From Chondrus crispus (taxonomy: Eukaryota > Rhodophyta > Florideophyceae > Gigartinales > Gigartinaceae), in the NCBI RefSeq assembly GCF_000350225.1, contig NW_005179049.1:126547-190546 (forward strand): a stretch of 64,000 bases of DNA, given 5' to 3'. Positions 33,397-43,764 of this stretch are shown here, piece after piece; positions within the stretch are counted from its first letter, which is position 1; each line of letters begins with the position of its first letter. A model generated the notes under the pieces. It worked only from the letters and a program-made list of their open reading frames with translations, was not told the DNA's origin and did no database searches. Position numbers and translations under genes: made by a program.

Positions 33397-35480
33397 TCAG
33401 AACTCGGTGCATCTATCGGAACGAGAGCAAAAACGTAGGCGCTCCGTGGCCATTCTCGTAGCAATGGTACCATACGAGGCCATGCTTCTTCTGAGGGTAC
33501 GGCGACCTTGGCGGTCCTCGGGCCGTCGGCCGGCCCGTCCAGCCCGGTCTTCTGAAGGCCTTACCCTTGTCTTCCATCGGAATTCTTGGCGCGGGCGTGT
33601 GTCCGCGCCCTCGAAACGCCAACACGGGTTCCGCGGCATCTGTATACGAGTCCGTCGTATACGTGGGCGTCTGTAGCGTGGAAATCCCACTAGCCCCGTG
33701 ATCCTCGTCTCCATACCCCTCGGAGGGGTCATAAAAATCGCCCTCGGCAACCAGCGCTCCTGCGTATCCATTTTCTTTCTGATCAACAGTACTAGGTCCT
33801 CTGGACGCAGAAAGTGAATCGGCCAAGTAGACTGCGCCGCGGGTTTTTCGCGTCGGGTGCGGAGGCTTCTGCTTCCCCCCCCCATCCTTAGCGTCGCTGG
33901 CGCTTGGATGGTGACTCTCCTAGTCTTCCTCTCCTTGGCGCGGCTCGCCAAGCCATGCGCCTTCGCGTAATTAACTAGTCTCAAAAACGAAACGTCCCAA
34001 TTGTCTTGTCGGTATTGAGATACCATCGGCTTGATACTCGAATCGAGTCCTTCAATAAACATTGTCATCTGTTCTTCCATCGAATATACGTTTCCACATC
34101 GATTGCTCGCGTCCGTCAGACGGATATAAAATTCCATCTCGTCTTCAGACGGTAGCTGCTGTACTTCCCGTAAAGCGAGTACGGCTTGGCGGATTGCCTC
34201 ATCGGTGGCGAAGCTTCGCAATAGCCACTGTAAGGCCTCCGGCCAGACGGATATTTTCCCATGGTGGGACCCCGCCGTTTGTGACACCGAAGTGTACTGC
34301 CTCAAGGCGATTCCGCTGAGGAACTCCGGTAGCAAGTGGATCGCTTGGCCTTCGTTCATCTCCTGGGTGTCGAATTCTTGGACTATCTTAGCTAAAAAAT
34401 CTAAACGCCAACGTCTCCTGTGAACGTATTGTCTCTCTTCACCTTTGGTAGTATGTCTCTTCTGATCTTTCGCACGGCGGTCCGCCGCTTGCCCGACAAA
34501 CATGTCTGCAGGTTCTGCAGGCGGTAGGTCCTGTACGAAAGCAACTTCTTGAAGAGGTGGTTGGTCAGATTTAATTCCTCCAACTCCTCCCATCGCGGTC
34601 CGCGCCGCGTCGCGATGTCTTCTGGCTCCGCTTCTTGATCTCTCTGCGAGGCGGACGAAGTGACTCCGCCTCGTTTGGAGCTCTTTTTATTCGACGAAAT
34701 TCCATTTCCGTCTGTCGATCTTCGGTCGGAATTTCTTGAATGTTTCGACGAGCCGTCGTCACCAATTTCTGCTGAAACATTCGACTCCGAATTTGAGTCG
34801 CAATTTTCGCGGTCGTCACTACAGTGACTTTTCTTCTTCTTTCGGCCCTTGGCCGACTTGGGGCTCTTCCACTTGGAATCCTGGGGCCGGACTGACTTGT
34901 CCTTCTTCGTTGGACTGTACATTTCTTCTCCGTCGGAAAGCGATGCCGCGTCCAAACTTGGTTCGGCCCGGCCCGCAGCTTGCTCAAGGTCCTTGAGTCG
35001 CGGCGAAGCGCTGTAGAACCGGTCGTCGATGCTGTCCCTTGTCTTGGCCAGCGTTTCCAGGGCCTGATTTGCGTCTCGCCGCGCTTCTTTCGCCGCGAGC
35101 TTTAGCGAATCCAGCACTTCCGGATCTCGGCCCGGGGACGCATCGGTACCTAAATTCTCAACGAGAACAACACGGGCAGTCAGCTCTTCAAGCGCAGTGT
35201 GGAACTCGGATTTTAGCAACTCCTGTTGCTTCTGAAAAATACCCAGAAGTTCGTCGAGCTTGTTCTTCGTCTCCTGACGAATCTACTCGCTCAATTTTTC
35301 AAACTTCTCTTCCAGGCCGTTTTTGTCAACGGCCGTCCCCGAAGGGGACGCTTCTGCAACTGCATCAGTAGCCGAATTTCCTTGGCTACGTGTACGAGGT
35401 CCTCGCGGAATCCTCGACTCTCGAGCTGATCCAGCCCTTCTGACCCCAGGACCGACGTCCTTGGGTTGGCTTGATGCCCT
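33397..35480 (-). pseudogene. gag: Gag of element E (several lesions)
   Basis: Read from the primer site, an open frame with a TAG near 35284 contains heptad-rich sequence (KNKLDELLGIFQKQQELL) and runs on to 34401 with a Ser/Lys-rich middle (KGRKKKKSHCSDDREN). A frameshift near 34430 leads to the capsid-like core in the frame of 34593 (LLPEFLSGIALRQY, LLRSFATDEAIRQAVL, LRLVNYAKAHGLASR). A second frameshift near 33850 leads to 33826-33413, with a degraded zinc knuckle (YHCYENGH, missing a Cys). The start codon is uncertain. Gag would assemble the particle, but this copy is broken in at least three places. Confidence 0.8.
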
Positions 35481-35551
35481 GGTCCGCTCTTAATGAACGA
35501 GACCTATTGAACTAATTTACCTATTTCCGACTTCTCTTCGTAGTTTCCAAG

Positions 35552-35569
35552 TTCTAGGTCGGGAGACCA
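35552..35569 (-). promoter_or_regulatory. Primer binding site of element E
   Basis: On the minus strand TGGTCTCCCGACCTAGAA starts four bases after the 5' LTR. Element F has TGGTCTTCCGACCTAGAA one base after its unrelated 5' LTR, so both probably use the same host tRNA, ending GACCA. The tRNA is not identified. Confidence 0.65.
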
Positions 35570-35573
35570 CTTA

Positions 35574-36662
35574 TGTAGTGCAATGTGCCTGTCAGGCCGG
35601 AACCAGGGTCCAACGGTCCAGCGACAACACAACCAACAAGAGTTGCCGACGGCACAGCCCTACGGAGTGTCCGATTCTCCTTTTCCTTTTAAGTGGGTTT
35701 GCGGCCCACAGTAGCTCAAGTCCCTGACAGGGGGGGGGTCAAAAGGAAGAGGACCGCCCCGGAACGGATGGTGGTAGAGTCTTGTACAGGCAGTTGCTCG
35801 GCGAGTTCGGGGCGGTAATTAGGAAGCCGGGCCCGATGGGTCGTAAATCCAATGCTCGCGAAGCGCCTGTTACACCTTATACCCTTGATAAGGTCTTCGA
35901 CGGGGGCGTCGCAACACAGCCCGTCGGGAAATAGCAAACACGTAGCAGCGCTACACCTCCGTACTGCCTGATTGCAAAGTACCGACACCGGAACGGTCGC
36001 AACCGGTATCCGATAGAACCAACACTGTCCTGTATACACAACAGGACCTTCGAGGGAAACGTCGTTGCAACAGCCTCCGTCGGTGAACGTAAACAAGTAG
36101 CAGCGCTACACCCACGTGTCGCCCGATGGCAAAGACACCTACACCGGTCCGGTCGCAACCGAAGCCGATGGCACCAACAACAAACAAAAGAACCAACACA
36201 AGAGCCCGATGACTCAAGTCTACACAATGCCGATCACAATCAGGCACTGTGGAACCAACAAAAGATAAGGGAATAGAAATAGAGATAGAAATAGAAAAGG
36301 ATAGGTGAAATAAAGGAAAAAGGAAGGGGACCCCCGAGCGCTGAAGGATGCCGTATGCTTAGGTAAAAGGGAGAGTCTTGGTGGAGACGGACTTCGACCA
36401 AGGCGACATTCAACTCCGGCAACTGGGGTTACCTTTACTGACTTGGTGGTCAGAGGGCTAAGGTATATATCGCCCCGCCGGAGCCACTACAGTAGCTCTC
36501 AGCGCTAGATCCTAGATCTAATGTAATGTTAAATAACTAATATGCAACTAATTAATAATTAATAATTAAAATAATAAAGTGAAATGATTTCCACTTTTGC
36601 TTGTCATACCCCATCATTTCCATTTCTTTTCACCCTCCTGTGCAGCCGCTTATTGCACTACA
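35574..36662 (-). repeat. 5' LTR of element E (1089 bp)
   Basis: TGTAGTGCAAT...ATTGCACTACA. It is nearly identical to 21940-23170 except for that copy's tandem duplication. Its left edge borders the primer site, and its right edge borders the target duplication CGGAA. Confidence 0.92.
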
Positions 36663-38252
36663 CGGAAACTCCACGGACGGTTCGGCGGGAGTCCCGGCGG
36701 AGGCAACCGCCGCGCCCCACCCGTCACCGGAGGCGATGGCCGCACCGTACGACGGCGACCCGTCGTCCGGGAGGGGGTCGTACCAGTTGGCGGCCTCCGC
36801 CGACGTACCATCCCAATGCGGCATCGGCAAGGAGCAGCCGCGGGCCCAACTGTACCACAAGAAGTCTCCGCGCTCTGGAAGAGACCAGTCCGACCGTTCG
36901 GAAAAATCGAGGATGGCCTCTGCGCCAACCGGGTCGAACGACGTCCCCTCGAGGATGGCGGCCACCCCAACCGATCAGATGAGCTGCAGAAGCCCCGCCG
37001 ACAACCGGAAGAGCGAGCCCCGCTCGCCGGGTTCGTTCCCGTTCCGGCTCGCCAGGCGAGGGTCCGGACACCTTGTGAAGAACGGGAGGCCGTCCCGTGC
37101 GGCGTGTAGGAAACACAGCAACGCCAGGACGGCCCACTCTGAGAGAAAGATGGCGTCGATCAGTCGACGCATCCCGGGCGTCGCCTCTCGCCTGAAGGAA
37201 CCGTCCGGCATCCACCGCGCTGCGGCATACGCCAGCACGCTGGGTGTGGGGACGCAGACGTACTGTGGACTCTCCAGATTGCTCCAACCGTCCGGTAGGG
37301 CTGGGTATAGCCGCCCCCTAGCGCCCGTGGGCACGGCGAAGAATTCCGTCGTGTGCCACATGTGGAAGTAGGCATCGGCGCCGCGACACTGCAGCCGGCT
37401 CTCCTTGGCGGAATTCTCGCCCCACCGCACACGGTCGGCCACACTGTACCACCGGTCGAACGGACGGGGAAATGCCACCAACTGCACGTGGGGCTTAGGA
37501 TCCACGTCCCCGCCGAACCTCTCGAAGAGGTCGAACAACCGCGAATGGTACTGGTCCTCACCCGCACAGCGGATGTAAAGAAGATCCGAACGGGAATGCG
37601 CCATTACGCGGTGGGGCACGTGGACCCAGCGGGTCCTCCAAGCGGCCGAGCGGTTGTCTTGGCGGATTCGTTCGCGAGGGGAGGGCGTGCGGATACCCCG
37701 CCGCCTGGGGATGGCCCCAAACAGAGCGGCATCGGGGAAGGCCGTTCCCATGTAAGCCTCGACGGACATCGGTGGCTGCGCCTGTGAGGGGTTGCGACCA
37801 CCGCGGGGAGTCCTGTGGTCTAAGTCGGCCCCGGGCAACAAACTCCCAACGGCACGAACACCCGTCCGGAGCCAGCCGGATGGCGGCGCCTCTGTCGCCG
37901 GGGGCGTGATGGCGTACGGGTCCGGCGGTACCGGGCGGTAACCCGCCCCGGCCGCCGTCTGCCCCGTGGCTACAACCCAGTCGGGGGACCGTCTCAGTAC
38001 GGTCGTCTCGCCGACTTGAGGAGCCGGGGCTGAGCGCAGAGGGCACGGCAGGGGACCCTGGACGGTGGGAGGGCCGCGCGAGGGAAGAACCCCCGCGCCC
38101 GCAGCCCACACCCACGGGGCTGCGATGCTCGCCGCAGGTTGACCCACAGAGCCCGCCGCCAGGGCCGGGTGAAAGGTAGGGACCGGCGCGGCCGGCGCCG
38201 TAGGGAGCTGAGCCGGAGGGGGGTGACCCCGCTCCGACGATCGGTTGTCCAT
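36663..38252 (-). pseudogene. aORF of element G, N-terminal and central part (one nonsense codon)
   Basis: ATG at 38252 on the minus strand opens a Pro/Ala-rich N-terminus of about 190 residues. A folded-looking region follows (GTAFPDAALFGAIPRRR, VQLVAFPRPFDRWYSVADR, HMWHTTEFFAVPTGARGRLY, FLSEWAVLALLCFLHAARD). An in-frame TGA sits at 36975-36977. Reading continues in the same frame to the point where element E is inserted at 36662, and the C-terminal part lies at 21324-21939. Similarity to the F/J aORF is weak: a Pro-rich start, a FPRP(Y/F) motif and an EWA-x4-C-F segment in matching order, plus the same position and orientation. The longer ORF start at 38690 lies within the inserted solo LTR and is not used. 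Confidence 0.65.
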
Positions 38253-38519
38253 GCGGGAGGAGGACAGGGGGATGAGACGACATGTGGAAGTGGAGATAGT
38301 GGGGTGCGTGGTGTGGGGTGATGTGGGAGAAAAGGAAAGCGTGAGGGGACCCATTGCCGCTCCAGGGAATCCGACGCCGTTAAATACCAAAAACTCCATG
38401 GGCTCCCCTATGGAGTTGGCCGTAGTCCGCCCGCGCCCCCGTAGTCGGTGCGGACTTCCCCGTACGGATAGGACACCGTGCAAGCCGGTCATGTCAACCC
38501 CCAGCCGCGACGAGGACGT

Positions 38520-38543
38520 GTCGCGAAGTAAGGAAGGGGGTCT
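38520..38543 (+). promoter_or_regulatory. Polypurine tract of element G
   Basis: AAGTAAGGAAGGGGGTC precedes the 3' LTR of G once the solo LTR at 38544-39588 is removed. This confirms the plus orientation of G. Confidence 0.65.
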
Positions 38544-39588
38544 TGTAGTGCAATGTGCCTGGCAGGCCGCGAACACAGTCCGACGGTCAAACAAAAAGAC
38601 GAAAAACAACAACAGCAACAACCACTGCCGATGGCACGCGCTACGGAGCGTTCGAGACTCCCTTTCCCCTTGTATGGGCTTGCGGCTCACGGTAGCTCAA
38701 CTGCGACGGGGGGTTTAAGGAAAGATGCCCGGCCCGGGAGGAAAATGGTGGTAGAGACTTGTGAAGACTTGAGCGCTCGGCGAGTGCGGGTTGGGCTTGT
38801 CTACGAGAATGTAACCGCGGTTGGCTGGGTTGTAAGGCCAATGCTCGACGAGCGTCTTCAGCACCTTGGGTATAATTCAAGGTCTTCGACGGGGGCTTGC
38901 TCAGCACTACCCGACGGGATCGTAACCGTGTAGCAGCGCTACGACCGACGTGTTGCCGGATGGCTAAAACACTCTCACCAGCGCGATCGCAATCGCGGTA
39001 GGTGGTACCAACTCTGTCTTATACAGTAAGACCTTAGACGGAGGTGTCGTTGCAACAGCCTTCCCACGGAACTTGAAACAGTAGCTGCGCTACACAGCGT
39101 GTTGCCCGATGGCTAAAACACCTACACCGGATCGGTCGCAACCAACTCCAATGGAACCAACACAATTAAGGGAAAAATAGAGACAGAGGTAGAAATGAAT
39201 AGGGAAATAAAGGAAAAATAAAAAGGGAACCCCCGAGCGCAAAGGATAGCGTAATCTGTGGTAAAAGGGAGCGTCTTGGGAAAGACGGACTTCGACCAAG
39301 GCGATATTCAACTCTGGCAACTCGGGTTACCTTTACTGACTTGGTGGTCAGAGGGCTAAGGTATATATCGCCCCGCCGGAGTCACTACAGTAGCTCGCGG
39401 CGCTAGATCCTAGATCTAATCTAATGTCAGCAAAATTAATGACAACTAATTAACTAAATAAAATAAAACAATTAAAAATTAAAACTGTGCAATTACTCAC
39501 ACGTGTGTCCCCCAACCCGGACTACTTTTAATATCCAAATATTTTTTCTTTCTTTTCACCCCCCTTTCCAGGTGCGTATTGCACTACA
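38544..39588 (-). repeat. Solo LTR (family of E) at the polypurine tract / 3' LTR junction of G
   Basis: TGTAGTGCAAT...ATTGCACTACA, 1045 bp, flanked by perfect GGTCT duplications (38539-38543 and 39589-39593). The duplicated bases span the last four bases of G's polypurine region and the first T of its 3' LTR. No internal region remains. Confidence 0.93.
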
Positions 39589-39592
39589 GGTC

Positions 39593-40187
39593 TGTGGTAC
39601 AATTCCACACCGCGACCCCCGGTGGGAGATGAGAACCGTCGAGACGGGCGGTTACTACTGTAGTAATCGTGCACGCGCCCTCTGCAAGCACAGTAGTACC
39701 TCCACGGCGTACACGTGGCACAACCGTTGGCGCCGGTCGTGGCCACGGGCACACGTGTGCGACCCGTCCGGTAAGTAATGAGCAATTAGTGGTTAATGGC
39801 ACAAATTAGCCAATTTAGTACAGTAGCTGGTATACAGTATGTAACAGCTACTGTAGCGGGACAGGTGTCCTGGCGTCCCACTTAGGGGTTAAGACCGGGG
39901 GCACCTGCCCCGTTCCAGTAAATGGGGGCAGACTCGCCTCCCTTCCCTTTACGGCTAAGTGCTATCCCGTTCCGGTTTCCCTTTTAGTCTCAGGCTTCTA
40001 ACCCGTGACCGGACGTCCGGATCTAACACCACCGACCGGCTGCGCGTCACCGGCCACGTGAGCCTTCCCTCTTTTCGAGTCCTTCCGTACGGTTTGCGTT
40101 CGCGCGTGGGTTACCCAGCGGCGCGCGCTCCCTTACCTCTAACCCCCCTCGTTTCCGAGTGGTCGGGACGAAGGTAGTTATACCACA
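39593..40187 (+). repeat. 3' LTR of element G
   Basis: 595 bp, beginning TGTGGTACAATTCC and ending TAGTTATACCACA, matching 12109-12700. The first T is shared with the target duplication of the solo LTR at 38544-39588. The right flank CAGTC pairs with CAGTT at 12104-12108. Confidence 0.92.
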
Positions 40188-40500
40188 CAGTCCACGATGT
40201 ACACGAATCGAATGGAACGATGAAACGAAGGTTAGAGAGAGAGCACCCGTGCTTCTCACATCGCACATCCTTTCGCTTCGGATCTGAGAGCGCGGTTGCT
40301 GCATGAATACACCGGATTACTGAAAAGCTGACCACAAGTCCACGTTTCACTTCTCTTTCACATCCAACCTTGTTTCCTCATCCACACGGCATAACTCTAC
40401 ATTTTCTACTCCACCGTCCATCCGCGATCTCTCCACCCCCTCTACACGGCACTTCGAACTCCTCTGCCGCCCGTGAAGCATTCTTACATCCACGTATTCC

Positions 40501-42085
40501 ATGATGGAACCAAATCAGGAATTACTGCCCATGCCACTTGAAACCGTACGGCGAAAACTAGGAGAGCTCCGTCCAAAGCTGACTCCCACCGGACTTTTTC
40601 CTGATGATCTCAATGTAGCGCGACCCCCACCCATTCCAGAACAGATCGCGAAACGAACAAACACAAAAAAAGATAAACGAAACCCGTAGTCAGCCAAAGG
40701 GAAAGACACGAACTCATATTTCAACGTACTTCGGGAAGTCGGAAACTTTGTTCGCGATCACAATCAGAAGCATGTGAACGACCCTAATATGCAATACAGG
40801 TGGTATGGAACCGACGTGGAAGATAAGAACAGGGCGGAAAATCTCATGCGCATTGTTGCGGATCTCGCGCCATCCGTCATAGGTTCACTGTACGGAATGA
40901 AGATATATGACATGCTCAGAAGAGAAAAGCCAGAGCATATAGAGCTGTTGGTTTTGATGACTGCCCTAGATGAGAATTTTGATCCGTTGACACAGGGAGT
41001 GCGGATATTTCCAACTCGCAAGATGGTGGCTGCAAAGGTATATTCGAAACGCAAGGTACAGAGGGCAGCCGAAGAACGAGAGAGAAAAAAACCTTCAAGC
41101 TGTGGGCACATCTGGAAGTGGGGAAGTCGCTCTAAACGCATCGGAACAAGAGATAACAGCCAGCTTACCTCGATACAGCATTGAAGATGTGCCGTCAGGC
41201 GTGGTAGTGCCAGACATCTCACCCGATGTGGAACCTATTCCACCCGTTTCCGCTGCTGTGATGAGCAGTGCCATCACTGCGACAGAGAGGCACTCTGGAT
41301 CTGTTCGCTTTCAAGGCATTCGGACAATGATTCGGGACGGCTCATACAGCAATAGTCTTATCAAAAATGGAAGCGATTCTAAAAATACCCACGAACAGAA
41401 TATTGACGAGGTTACAAGCGCCCGGACACGGCCATCGAAGAACAATAGTACTCCACCGTCCCGCGGGAGCAGTACGGGTGTCGTCAACTCGCGACCAATC
41501 GGATCATCTTCCCTGAAAGCTCCGCTGCTAAACGACAGTGGGGCGCCTCCAAGAGCTAGAAAGAAAATCAACTTTTCGCAGAGACTTTCCATTCCGCCTC
41601 AATGCGGAAAGAAGGCATCTAGGGTGAGAGTTAACCCGCTGGCGCGCGGGCGAAGAAAGGATAAGGAGGAAACAAAGACTAGAGGTCAGCGACCGAGTCG
41701 GGGTGGATCCAAAAAAGTCCAAGAGAATGAGGGGAACCAACGTGATGAGTTGCTTGCTCGTCCCAAAGACGCATTAGATGCACATGGTGATGTTATGGTC
41801 GCAGGAGCCGTTGAAAACCTGGTGGAGAGAGCTCCGGAACATAACAGCGGTCGGGCATCAAGCGTCTCTGCGAGCAATGGCAAAATGCTTGCCAATTTCC
41901 AAGCCTGGCTGGAAAGTGGCGTTGCAGCTCCCGAGCCGACAAAAGCGAAGGGAAGCGGAGCGCAGAAAAGGGGCAACAACAAACGTGTCACCAGGGGAAA
42001 ACGTAAGCGTGCTGACATGTATTCGGGCGATGAGATCGACAATGAGATCGACAATGAGAGTTTCTCGGACGAAGAAAGTTCGTAG
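40501..42085 (+). pseudogene. Unknown protein, interrupted by a stop and an A-run frameshift
   Basis: The frame opens at ATG 40501, meets TAG at 40687-40689, and goes on in the same frame to 41184 (NVLREVGNFVRDHNQKHV, ENLMRIVADLAPSVIGSLYG, HIELLVLMTALDENFDPL). In the A run near 41087-41093 coding shifts to the frame that ends at TAG 42085, through a Ser/Lys/Arg-rich, probably disordered region with several basic patches (GRRKDKEETKTRG, KRGNNKRVTRGKRKR) and an acidic tail with a 12 bp tandem repeat (GAGATCGACAAT twice near 42034). The composition suggests a nuclear protein. No domain is recognised. If the breaks are real this is a pseudogene; otherwise short introns could join the parts. It lies immediately right of element G. 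Confidence 0.4.
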
Positions 42086-42319
42086 TTGGTAGAGCATCTC
42101 AGTCTCTATGGATAGCTCGCATGTCGCATGTGAAATCCATATGATAGTTAGATACTAAGCACGAAACTTAGTGACTGTGTTCTTGATGCGTAAAACTTCC
42201 TGATTGTATTCCCAACGAACCCGAACGACTTTGGTGAAGAAAGTTATTCCACAGGTCACTATTTCATTCACAACAACGTCAAATCCCAAAATAAAGATCC
42301 AAAGCCTCGAGAGATGGAA

Positions 42320-42427
42320 AACATTTCGAAGAGGAACCGGACGGCCAGATCCAAGGGGTCGCGAAAGCCCAAAAGCGTGGAGTTGTATTCAAGCGATGAG
42401 TTCGGAACCTGCACTGGCGAAGAGTGA
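42320..42427 (+). pseudogene. Partial second copy of the C-terminal end of the 40501-42085 gene
   Basis: A short frame reads RTARSKGSRKPKSVELYSSD followed by EF and an acidic end, closely resembling the end of the preceding gene (KRVTRGKRKRADMYSGDEI). It ends at TGA 42427. It is either a diverged tandem duplication of the 3' end or an alternative last exon. Confidence 0.4.
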
Positions 42428-42617
42428 GCCCATTAAGTGAATGAAATGTTCCTCAAACATATAGAGTGATTGAGCAATGAAAAAGAGCCGTGGAGCCGTA
42501 CAGTTAGAGATAAAACGGAATGTAAACGTTAGCAAGTATACTTCGAAGAGATTATGCGGTGGTGGTGCGGCGGAAGGGCCTGGGCGGATGGCGGGGGGGG
42601 GGGTGAACGGGGAGTAC

Positions 42618-43174
42618 TTAACGGGGCGTGCAGGACGCCGATGCGCTAGAAGACCTCGCGCGCCGAGTGGACGCGGAAGGGGTAGACGTGGTGCGGGTTT
42701 TCGACGAAGTCGGGCGGGGGCGGGGACGTAGGCGACGAGCGGGTCGCGCACGAGGGCGGCACAGAGGGCGTGCGCCGCGACGCGGTCGCGCGCAAAGGCG
42801 GCGCGCATGTAGTGGGAACATCTCCAAAAGTGGTTGTAGTGGCACTGAGCCACTTTTAGAGATGTTGCCCCTACAGCGCACCAGGCACGACACGGCGTCC
42901 GATGCAACAAAGGTGCGGGCGGCGTGCTGCGGGGACATCGGCACGGCCAGGAACAGGGTCTGCGCGGCAGTGACGTACGGCGCCGCGGACGCTGGGGTAG
43001 GAAGTTGGCGGGAGGATGGGAGGTGACGGTGGAGAGGGGGGTAGATGAAGTCGAGGAGCGTGAGGGAGAGGTTGTAGAGAAGGAGGTGGATGGAAAGGAG
43101 GAGGCCGAGAAGGCCCAAGGGGACGCTGATATGCCTCTCTTTTTCTCCACCGTACCGACCCGTCTGCGACACAT
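42618..43174 (-). pseudogene. Possible gene remnant interrupted by a small hairpin element
   Basis: On the minus strand the sequence begins with a hydrophobic stretch (LGLLGLLLSIHLLLYNLSLTLLDFI), which could be a membrane segment or signal anchor. It continues with SAAPYVTAAQTLFLAVPMS and RTFVASDAVSCLVRCR up to the hairpin element at 42806-42872. Beyond the hairpin, plausible coding resumes in a different frame (MRAAFARDRVAAHALCAALVRDP) and then shifts again to end near 42640 (DFVENPHHVYPFRVHSAR). High GC keeps other frames open too, so confidence is low. The function is unknown. Confidence 0.3.
42806..42872. repeat. Miniature hairpin element (~66 bp)
   Basis: The outer arms GTAGTGGGAACATCTCC and AGAGATGTTGCCCCTAC, with AAAAGTGG / CCACTTTT inside them, form an inverted repeat of about 25 bp per arm with a few mismatches. 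The central loop is about 16 bases. It sits inside a likely coding region and shifts its frame, as a recent small insertion would. No clear target duplication is seen. Confidence 0.5.
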
Positions 43175-43261
43175 GCCTCTCTCTTGGAATTATGCTTTGC
43201 GTTTCGTGAAGATGATTTCAGATGGCTGGGATAAGACGAAGGGTAGTGCGCTGCACTGCAT

Positions 43262-43492
43262 GCTAGTTTTTGTTTAAAAAACGGCTTACAGTGGAGGGCA
43301 AAAATGCACCCGGGGGTTAAAATCCCCGGCAGTATAGTGGAAGAAAATTTGCCAGTTCTCCTCCGGCATGCACACCATACAGTTACCCCCTTTACCGCGA
43401 CATTCCAGGACCGGGCTCGAACTCACGCTTGAGAACGTACCAGCCCGGCCATTTTGACAACTCTACCGTTCTGCCAGCACAGCTACAGCCAA
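43262..43492 (-). other. SINE-like segment with Pol III promoter boxes
   Basis: On the minus strand an A-box-like TGGCAGAACGGTAGAG (~43474-43459) and a B-box-like GAGTTCGAGCCC (~43423-43412) lie about 50 bases apart, as in tRNA genes. The acceptor stems do not pair, so it is not an intact tRNA. A second tRNA-like T-arm (CCGGGG-ATTTTAAC-CCCCGG) and a T run (TTTTTT near 43268) follow. A tRNA-derived SINE or a tRNA pseudogene would fit. Confidence 0.25.
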
Positions 43493-43764
43493 CAGTCTTG
43501 CTTCATCGTCGTCCGCGATAAGGCGGGCATCACGAGAGGTATTTATATGGCTCGCACACTACGCGTGGCTGTATCTCATACCATTCTTACTGGGGACGTA
43601 AATAGCGCGTCCTAGGTATTAGTCACCCCCTTTCATTCCTGCCCCCCAAGCTGCTGCGCCCGCACTCACGTTGAGGTGGCGACCGACGAGCCAGTCAGCA
43701 CAGCTGCCTCCCTTATTCCAGTAAAGACAGAAATCATTTCATTCTACAGGGCACCATTCCCCTC

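Larger units (their letters stand above)
21940..36662 (-). mobile_element. Complete Ty3/gypsy element E (14.7 kb) nested in the aORF of element G
   Basis: On the minus strand the 5' LTR is 36662-35574. Then come a primer site four bases downstream, gag, protease, RT-RNase H, integrase and chromodomain ending at 28794, a 5.6 kb tail, a polypurine tract (AGAAGGGGGATA) touching the 3' LTR, and the 3' LTR 23170-21940. Flanks are CGGAG (21935-21939) and CGGAA (36663-36667), a five-base duplication with one change. The LTRs carry short terminal inverted repeats TGTAGTGCAAT / ATTGCACTACA. The coding region has several frameshifts and stops, so E cannot move by itself now. Confidence 0.9.
12109..40187 (+). 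mobile_element. Ty3/gypsy LTR retrotransposon G, split by three nested insertions
   Basis: The 5' LTR (12109-12700) and 3' LTR (39593-40187) are close copies beginning TGTGGTACAATTCCACA and ending TAGTTATACCACA. They are flanked by CAGTT (12104-12108) and CAGTC (40188-40192), a five-base target duplication with one change. Inside, on the plus strand, come a primer site, gag, protease, RT-RNase H, integrase and chromodomain, then an antisense ORF and a polypurine tract ending GGAAGGGGGTC just before the 3' LTR. Removing the nested insertions (17885-18844, 21940-36662, 38544-39588 and their duplications) leaves about 11.3 kb. By eye the two LTRs differ at roughly 15-20 sites, so G is older than F. 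Confidence 0.9.

Noticed and set aside
38253..38690. Extended start of the G aORF at 38690
   Set aside because: That extension lies in and across the later inserted solo LTR, so it cannot be the original start.
43405..43495. A tRNA gene on the minus strand
   Set aside because: A and B boxes are present but acceptor and anticodon stems do not form. It is kept only as a SINE-like segment.
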